Shown piece after piece: positions 6,109 through 10,243 of a stretch of DNA of 10,243 bases. The stretch lies in NCBI GenBank assembly GCA_030635485.1, contig DAOVYS010000077.1, positions 1 to 10,243 of the forward strand, in the 5' to 3' direction. The position numbers and the translations under genes are program-made. Every line of letters begins with the position of its first letter. Positions within the stretch are counted from its first letter, which is position 1. Below the pieces are notes generated by a model. It was not told where the DNA came from and did no database searches. It worked only from the letters and a program-made list of their open reading frames with translations. This DNA is from Pseudomonadota bacterium. GTDB lineage: Bacteria; Desulfobacterota; Desulfobulbia; Desulfobulbales; DAOVYS01.

Positions 6109-6153
6109 AAAATCTTTCTATGTTTGAAAATATTTAGGTTTTAGGAAGATTTT
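6109..6153. terminator. Weak AT-rich hairpin between convergent genes
   Basis: AAAATCTTTC (6109-6118) pairs with GGAAGATTTT (6144-6153) over 10 bp with one G-U. The loop is 25 nt. It lies between the convergent peptidase and aroK genes, where a two-way terminator is expected. The stem is AT-rich and the loop long, so activity is doubtful; no better terminator was found here. Confidence 0.25.
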
Positions 6154-6190
6154 ATTAGGGAAAGGGTTTGTCGAATATTTACGTTTCTGA

Positions 6191-6700
6191 TTAGCTGTTA
6201 TTCCAGATTTTGACAATCTTTTCGGCTACCTGTAAAGGAGTCTTTTGGTCGGTCTCTATTTTGTGAAGGGCGCTCTTTTGGTATTTGGGGGTTCTTTTTT
6301 GAAGGACTTCTGAAATTTCTTCTGTAAATGTCTTTCCGGGCGTGAGAGCGGGCCGTTCGGTGGTTGACTCGATTCGGCTCATTATTACATCCACAGAGGC
6401 GTGGAGCCAGAAGATGATGCCGTTTTTTTTAAGGGAATCTATGTTTTCCGGCCGTTCGATGACCCCTCCGCCTGTGTCGACAACCACGTTGTCAAGCTCC
6501 GAGACCTTTTCCGCCACTTCTGATTCAGCGTCTCTGAATCTGTACCAGCCGTACTTTTCAACGATTTTCGGAATTGAAAGGCCCATGAGCTTTTCAATTT
6601 CAGCGTCCATGTTGACGAGTTTCATGTTGAGCTGATCAGCGAGAATTTTTCCCACAGCGCTCTTTCCCGTGCCGCGGTAGCCTATTAAAACGATATTCAT
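6191..6700 (-). CDS. aroK: Shikimate kinase
   Basis: 169 residues, normal length for AroK/AroL. It phosphorylates shikimate with ATP in the chorismate pathway (cytoplasm). The Walker A motif GYRGTGKS is at 7-14, and shikimate-binding residues appear as Asp32, Arg56 (YRFRDAE) and the GGG at 77-79. The lid region carries ERPAL (115-119), and Arg136 is in KRTPKY. One feature is unusual: the common D-x-D near residue 32 reads N-M-D, so the first, magnesium-side aspartate is Asn30. The ATG overlaps the aroE stop by 4 bp (ATGA), a sign of translational coupling with shikimate dehydrogenase, the enzyme before it in the pathway. It is the last gene of the minus-strand string and converges on the peptidase gene. 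Confidence 0.93.
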   Translation of the reverse strand: MNIVLIGYRGTGKSAVGKILADQLNMKLVNMDAEIEKLMGLSIPKIVEKYGWYRFRDAESEVAEKVSELDNVVVDTGGGVIERPENIDSLKKNGIIFWLHASVDVIMSRIESTTERPALTPGKTFTEEISEVLQKRTPKYQKSALHKIETDQKTPLQVAEKIVKIWNNS

Positions 6701-7557
6701 GAACCAAGACTCTCCATTACGACCCGCCGCATTATATCAACCGGGGCCTTCTCGCCTGTAAAGCGTTCAAACTGGAGAACCGCCTGGTTGATGAACATCT
6801 CGACACCCCGGATTATCTTGAGGCCGCGTTCTCTGGCCTGGGTGAGCAGTTTTGTGTCCAGGGGATTGTAGACGATGTCAAATACAGCCTGTTCCGGACG
6901 GAAAAGATCTGGTGGAACAAGAGACGCATCTTCGTTCGGGTGCATGCCCACAGGGGTGGTGTTGATGATAAGATCCGCATCTTTTACACCCGCGGCAATG
7001 GATTCTGTTGAGAGTTTTTCCGGTTCTATGGGGGTGTTGGTGGAGTTTTTGAGATCCGTGGCCAGGCGATTGAGCCGCTCTTTATTGTTGTTTAATAAAA
7101 TAAGCCTGGAAAGTCCGGCTTTTTGGGCCAGCGTGAATGCAATGGCCCGCGCTGATCCTCCGGCGCCGAGCATGAGTACCGTCTTACCGGAAAGCTCGAT
7201 CCCCGCATCCATAATGGCCTTGTGGGCGCCCGGGCCGTCCGTTCCAAATCCTGTGAGCCGGCCGTCATTGTTGATAACTGTGTTAATGGAACCGATGTGT
7301 CTGTCAACATCAGGTATTTCATCAACATATTTCATGACTTCCACCTTGTGTGGAATCGTGACACTCATACCGCGAAAATTGTTCAGAGCCCGCATTCCGC
7401 AAAGGGCGGAGCCCACATCTTCCACCTTAAATGCCAGGTAGACGAAATTGAGGCCCAGAGCTAAAAATGCCGCATTGTGGATGGAAGGAGAGAGGCTGTG
7501 CCCGACCGGGTTTCCTATAATGGCGCAAAGTTGGGTAGCAGTATTAATATGTTTCAA
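6697..7557 (-). CDS. aroE: Shikimate 5-dehydrogenase
   Basis: 286 residues, normal length. It reduces 3-dehydroshikimate to shikimate with NADPH. Visible residues: shikimate-binding SLSPSIHN (21-28), catalytic Lys71 in TIPHK, Asn92 (SINTV), Asp107 (GTDGPG), and the nucleotide-binding GAGGSARA (131-138), with NNNKERLNR following the second strand. The start is unusual. No ATG lies before residue 55, and the N-terminus needed for the fold (LCAIIGNPVGHS) begins 10 codons after a TTG at 7557. An in-frame TAA lies ten codons before that TTG. TTG is therefore the likely start, with only a distant AAGGG upstream. The stop overlaps the aroK start. PilZ ends 81 bp upstream. Confidence 0.93.
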   Translation of the reverse strand: MKHINTATQLCAIIGNPVGHSLSPSIHNAAFLALGLNFVYLAFKVEDVGSALCGMRALNNFRGMSVTIPHKVEVMKYVDEIPDVDRHIGSINTVINNDGRLTGFGTDGPGAHKAIMDAGIELSGKTVLMLGAGGSARAIAFTLAQKAGLSRLILLNNNKERLNRLATDLKNSTNTPIEPEKLSTESIAAGVKDADLIINTTPVGMHPNEDASLVPPDLFRPEQAVFDIVYNPLDTKLLTQARERGLKIIRGVEMFINQAVLQFERFTGEKAPVDIMRRVVMESLGS

Positions 7558-7638
7558 AATATGATTTTTTTGATCGGACCCTTAATGTTAAACCGTGAAC
7601 CTGACAACCTGAGCAGTTCACAACTTTTTACGACTCCA

Positions 7639-7986
7639 TCAATCGTTAAATCCCAGCAAATTGACCAGGTTTGTAATTATTCTGGAGGCATCTTCGTCCA
7701 GATTCACGGCCTGAAATCCTGTTACTAAAAAGGATGGGTTCACATCCTTTTCGCTCCACATGCTTACGGCCTCGAACCTGAGTGAGGTTTCCCGGAATTG
7801 TTCCTTGGGCAGCGTCATGCGGAGTTTGAAGGTCTGTTTAGTTTTAATGGGGTGTTCGCTGATCAGTTTTATCCCCTTGGTGGTGATATCCACAACATGT
7901 CCAAGCAGTTCATCGTTCTTTTCGTTAAACACCTCCAGGTAATATATGAGGTGCCGTCTCTTGAGAGTTCTTCCTTCTGTATCCAT
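7639..7986 (-). CDS. Small PilZ-domain protein (possible cyclic di-GMP receptor)
   Basis: 115 residues, essentially a single PilZ beta-barrel. The N-terminus gives R6-x-x-x-R10 (RTLKR) with Arg11 next to it. The second motif reads D33-I-T-T-K-G38, a D-x-T-x-x-G version of the usual D/N-x-S-x-x-G, followed by the IKLISE strand. The later blocks (FKLRMTLPKE, FEAVSMWSEK, FLVTGFQAVNLDED) fit the remaining strands and C-terminal helix. Binding of cyclic di-GMP is plausible but the Ser-to-Thr change leaves it open. The ATG at 7986 has a strong GAGGGAGG about 5 bases upstream. The gene sits between cmk and aroE on the same strand, separated from cmk by a 105-bp gap holding the repeat at 8012-8075. 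No flagellar, pilus or exopolysaccharide partner is in the window. Confidence 0.85.
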   Translation of the reverse strand: MDTEGRTLKRRHLIYYLEVFNEKNDELLGHVVDITTKGIKLISEHPIKTKQTFKLRMTLPKEQFRETSLRFEAVSMWSEKDVNPSFLVTGFQAVNLDEDASRIITNLVNLLGFND

Positions 7987-8011
7987 GTCAGCCTCCCTCT
8001 GTTGATTCTTT

Positions 8012-8075
8012 GTAAGCGATTACAGGTTAAGGGGGTAAGCCGTTCTCCGGTTATCTTGCCCCTGTGATCGGTTAC
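8012..8075. repeat. Inverted-repeat element between cmk and the PilZ gene
   Basis: Arms at 8012-8026 and 8061-8075 match at 13 of 15 positions, and one mismatch is G-U in plus-strand RNA. Each arm contains an exact GTRANNNNTYAC palindrome: GTAAGCGATTAC at 8012-8023 and GTGATCGGTTAC at 8064-8075. Between them lie a G-run (8030-8035) and a C-run (8059-8062), plus a further near-copy, GTAAGCCGTTCTCCGG, at 8035-8050. The layout is the same as the 4821 element: palindrome, GC-rich inner arm, variable centre, opposite palindrome. Confidence 0.7.
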
Positions 8076-8090
8076 GATTCTTTTTGTGTC

Positions 8091-8765
8091 TTAAACAACA
8101 TTTACACGATCAAGAATAAATTTGACCACGTCATCCTTTTTCATTTTTGTGGAATCAATTATTGTAGCGTCTTTAGCCGGTTTCAGGGGTGACAGTTCCC
8201 TGGCGCTGTCGTTTTGGTCGCGTTTTATTATCTGTTTTAATATTTCATCCCGGTTAACATCCCCGGCTCCATTTTGCCTGAGCTGTTTTACTCTCCGCCC
8301 GGCCCGTTCATCAGGAGATGCATCCAGATAGAATTTATAATCAGCCTCAGGGAAAACGACTGTGCCCATGTCCCTTCCTTCCGCAACAATGCCTCCGGCC
8401 CGGCCCAGGCGTTTTTGCAGGCCTGTGAGTTTCTTCCGGACTGCTGGAATGGCCGAGACGCGGGATGCGATCATGGCTGTTTCCGGGGTCCGGATGGCCG
8501 AGCTTACCTCCTCGCCGTCCAGGAATACCCGTGTTTCCAATCCACCCGGCGCCAGGCTGAGATCCAGATTGTCCAGGAGTCGGGCCATGGCCTTTTTATT
8601 TTTTTCATCAATTTTGCTCCGGTGAACCTTGAGTCCTACGGCGCGGTACATGGCACCGGTGTCAAGATAGGTGAAATTAAGCTTTTCCGCCACAAGTGTG
8701 CTGATTGAGCTTTTACCCGCCCCGGAGGGACCGTCGACTGTTATTATAGCTTTTTTTTCAGACAT
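8091..8765 (-). CDS. cmk: Cytidylate kinase
   Basis: 224 residues, usual for bacterial CMP kinase, which makes CDP/dCDP from CMP/dCMP with ATP. Walker A GPSGAGKSS is at 12-20. The CMP-binding region includes LDTGAMYRA (34-42), the inserted CMP-binding domain SRVSAIPAVRKKL (101-113), and EGRDMGTVVFP (129-139). KRDQNDSARELSPL (181-194) matches the family's conserved R-D-x-x-D-x-x-R-x-x-S-P-L block. The ATG at 8765 follows the hisC-like stop by 18 bp with no strong Shine-Dalgarno, so coupling with the upstream gene is likely. In many bacteria cmk is followed by rpsA; here it is followed by a repeat element and a PilZ gene. Confidence 0.95.
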   Translation of the reverse strand: MSEKKAIITVDGPSGAGKSSISTLVAEKLNFTYLDTGAMYRAVGLKVHRSKIDEKNKKAMARLLDNLDLSLAPGGLETRVFLDGEEVSSAIRTPETAMIASRVSAIPAVRKKLTGLQKRLGRAGGIVAEGRDMGTVVFPEADYKFYLDASPDERAGRRVKQLRQNGAGDVNRDEILKQIIKRDQNDSARELSPLKPAKDATIIDSTKMKKDDVVKFILDRVNVV

Positions 8766-8783
8766 AGGTAACTACTCAGGTAC

Positions 8784-9890
8784 TCAGCCTATCTTACCAC
8801 ATTCTTTAAGGCTTTTTGTAAGCGCTGAGATAAAACGTTGGTTTTCGTCGGGCAACCCGGCTGTGATCCGGATGTAGTTGGGGTAACCATACGCCTTCAT
8901 GCCCCGGATTATCACTCCTCTGGAAAGCAATTTTTTATATAGAGTATCTGCGTTGGTCTTTACATCAACCAGAACGTAGTTGGTCTGCGAAGGAAACGGG
9001 GTGCATCCCAAATCACGAACCTTGCTTGACAACCAGTCAATGGAGTCTCTGGTTATTTTCAACGTCTTCTGGTAATGCTCTTCATCGTCGAGCGCCGCCA
9101 TTCCACCGACCTGTGCCGGATAATTGACATTAAAGGGTTGTCTGACCCTGTGGAGATAGTCAGCGATTTCAGGCCTCATCAGACCATAGCCGATTCTAAG
9201 CGCGGCAAGTCCATACGCCTTTGAAAAAGTTCTAAGTGCCACAACAGGCGTCTTTTTGTAAAGATAGTCCCGGGCGTCAAGGCGGATTTTTGGGTCGACA
9301 AAATCTACATATGCTTCATCAAGGACAATGATTACATTTTCAGGGATTTTTTCAAGAAACGACTCAAATTCATCTTTTTGAAAAACCGTTCCAGTGGGAT
9401 TGTTTGGGTTGTCTAAAAAGATAAGCCGGGTTTTTTCCGTAACAGTGTCGGCTATTGCGTTAAGGTCGTGACGCATCTTCTTTAAAGGTACAACCCGGTT
9501 CATCCCGCCTCTTGACTGGACCACCTTATGGTAGACCAGAAATGTGGGCAGGCTTGAAATGACCTCTTCACCCGGGGACATAAAGGTGGTTGTAAGGAGT
9601 TCTATTATTTCGTTTGAGCCGTTTCCAAAAACGATCTCTTCAGGTTTTACATCCAGTTTGGTTGCCAACCGGTTTGTCAGATAGTAACAGCTTCCGTCGG
9701 GATAGATGTGCAGCTTGCTTAAGGCCTCCGTGATTGCGGCGACAGCCTTTGGCGAAGGTCCCAGCGCATTTTCGTTTGATGCCAGTTTTATGGAACCTGT
9801 GATTCCATATTCCCGTTCCAGCTCCTCAATCGGTTTGCCCGGAGGATAGGGAATAAGTGATTCTATGTTATCGGAAACGTTAAGTTTCAT
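8784..9890 (-). CDS. hisC: HisC-type aminotransferase (histidinol-phosphate or aromatic aminotransferase)
   Basis: 368 residues, class I/II PLP-dependent aminotransferase of the HisC group. Visible: substrate loop LASNENALGPSP (36-47), cofactor phosphate region GNGSNE (89-94), NPNNPTG (161-167), DEAYVDF (191-197), the Schiff-base Lys224 in RTFSKAYGLAALRIGYG, and the C-terminal YIRITAGLPDEN with the carboxylate-binding arginine. The ATG at 9890 has AAGGA about 7 bases upstream. HisC makes histidinol phosphate, but members of the group also transaminate prephenate, phenylpyruvate or hydroxyphenylpyruvate. No other his gene is in view, while aroE and aroK lie downstream on the same strand, so a role in phenylalanine/tyrosine synthesis, or a dual role, is possible. 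The family is certain; the substrate is not. Confidence 0.88.
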   Translation of the reverse strand: MKLNVSDNIESLIPYPPGKPIEELEREYGITGSIKLASNENALGPSPKAVAAITEALSKLHIYPDGSCYYLTNRLATKLDVKPEEIVFGNGSNEIIELLTTTFMSPGEEVISSLPTFLVYHKVVQSRGGMNRVVPLKKMRHDLNAIADTVTEKTRLIFLDNPNNPTGTVFQKDEFESFLEKIPENVIIVLDEAYVDFVDPKIRLDARDYLYKKTPVVALRTFSKAYGLAALRIGYGLMRPEIADYLHRVRQPFNVNYPAQVGGMAALDDEEHYQKTLKITRDSIDWLSSKVRDLGCTPFPSQTNYVLVDVKTNADTLYKKLLSRGVIIRGMKAYGYPNYIRITAGLPDENQRFISALTKSLKECGKIG

Positions 9891-9976
9891 GTTCTGTTCC
9901 TTGACTTACTTTTCGGATGTAGAGGTATAACCCGCAACAGTTTATAACTATGCGCAATTAATTATGTCGCTATGCG

Positions 9977-10243
9977 TCATATCTCCGGGATATCCGGCAG
10001 TTCCATCCTTTGTTCAAAATTATACGCTGCTTTCAGCAATTTTTCCTCCTCAAAATGAGAGGCCTGCAGCTGGATTCCGATGGGCAGTCCACCTTTACTT
10101 ACCCCGCAGGGTACTGATATTCCGGGAATTCCTGCAAGGTTTGCGGAGATTGTCAGAATATCGGATAGATACATGCCGAGCGGATCATCAGACATCTCGC
10201 CGATTCGCCATGCCGGCGTCGGGGTTACAGGCGAAGCTATAAT
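9977..10243 (-). CDS. gatA: Glutamyl-tRNA(Gln)/Asp-tRNA(Asn) amidotransferase subunit A, C-terminal part
   Basis: The last 88 codons of a gene whose start lies beyond the right edge of the window. The frame is open to the edge and reads SPVTPTPAWRIGEMSDDPLG, then MYLSDILTISANLAGIPG, ISVPCG and LPIGIQLQA, ending in a helix (EEEKLLKAAYNFEQ). This matches the C-terminal end of the GatA amidase fold, including the PTPA and ANLAGIP blocks. GatA releases ammonia from glutamine for GatB in the GatCAB complex, which corrects misacylated Glu-tRNA(Gln) or Asp-tRNA(Asn). The catalytic Ser-Ser-Lys triad lies in the missing N-terminal part. hisC starts 86 bp downstream on the same strand. Confidence 0.93.
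   Translation of the reverse strand: MIASPVTPTPAWRIGEMSDDPLGMYLSDILTISANLAGIPGISVPCGVSKGGLPIGIQLQASHFEEEKLLKAAYNFEQRMELPDIPEI

Noticed and set aside
6875..7441. Plus-strand 188-codon open frame inside aroE
   Set aside because: It lies wholly opposite a gene with all AroE motifs, and its translation has low-complexity Ser/Leu content typical of an antisense shadow.
4821..8075. CRISPR array suggested by repeated GTAAGCG motifs
   Set aside because: Copies are far apart, in both orientations, with no regular spacers and no cas genes.
8274..8708. Plus-strand 144-codon open frame inside cmk
   Set aside because: Shadow of cmk, which is unambiguous on the other strand.

Overview
This window looks like ordinary chromosome from a Gram-negative bacterium, most likely a member of the Desulfobacterota (Desulfobacterales-like). 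That placement is an inference from the mixture of genes and the protein style (GatA/HisC/Cmk/AroE/AroK housekeeping genes, a PilZ protein, a Mut7-C protein with a ubiquitin-like N-terminus, an LsrF-like aldolase), not from a marker gene. No phage, insertion sequence, CRISPR array, tRNA or rRNA was seen.

Region 1 (1-3992, all minus strand; transcription runs from high to low coordinates) encodes a zinc-dependent medium-chain dehydrogenase, an LsrF/DhnA-type class I aldolase, a Mut7-C protein, and an MtnA-type aldose-phosphate isomerase. A short open frame running off the left edge may be a fifth gene. Isomerase, aldolase and dehydrogenase are the three chemistries needed to turn a 5-substituted ribose-1-phosphate into a ketose-phosphate, split it, and reduce or oxidise the aldehyde. 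The set therefore looks like a salvage route for 5'-deoxyadenosine or methylthioadenosine, with an LsrF-family enzyme in the place of the usual class II aldolase. A strong intrinsic terminator lies between the aldolase and the Mut7-C gene, so the cluster is probably two transcription units.

Region 2 (3993-6190) starts with a 235-bp divergent intergenic stretch. Two plus-strand genes follow: an unrecognised, helical, methionine-rich 198-residue protein and an M24B Xaa-Pro peptidase. Inverted-repeat elements follow both genes.

Region 3 (6191-10243, all minus strand) is a housekeeping gene string read as gatA (3' end only), hisC-type aminotransferase, cmk, a PilZ-domain protein, aroE and aroK. 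aroE and aroK overlap by 4 bp. The aminotransferase may serve aromatic amino acid synthesis as well as histidine.

The most striking non-coding signal is a dispersed 12-bp imperfect palindrome, GTRANNNNTYAC, found seven times where about 0.6 is expected by chance. Six copies are intergenic or overlap gene ends as parts of hairpins (4821-4937, 6048-6066, 8012-8075), and one lies at the extreme 3' end of mtnA (77-88). Two copies supply the stop codon of the gene they follow. They look like a REP- or MITE-like repeat family.
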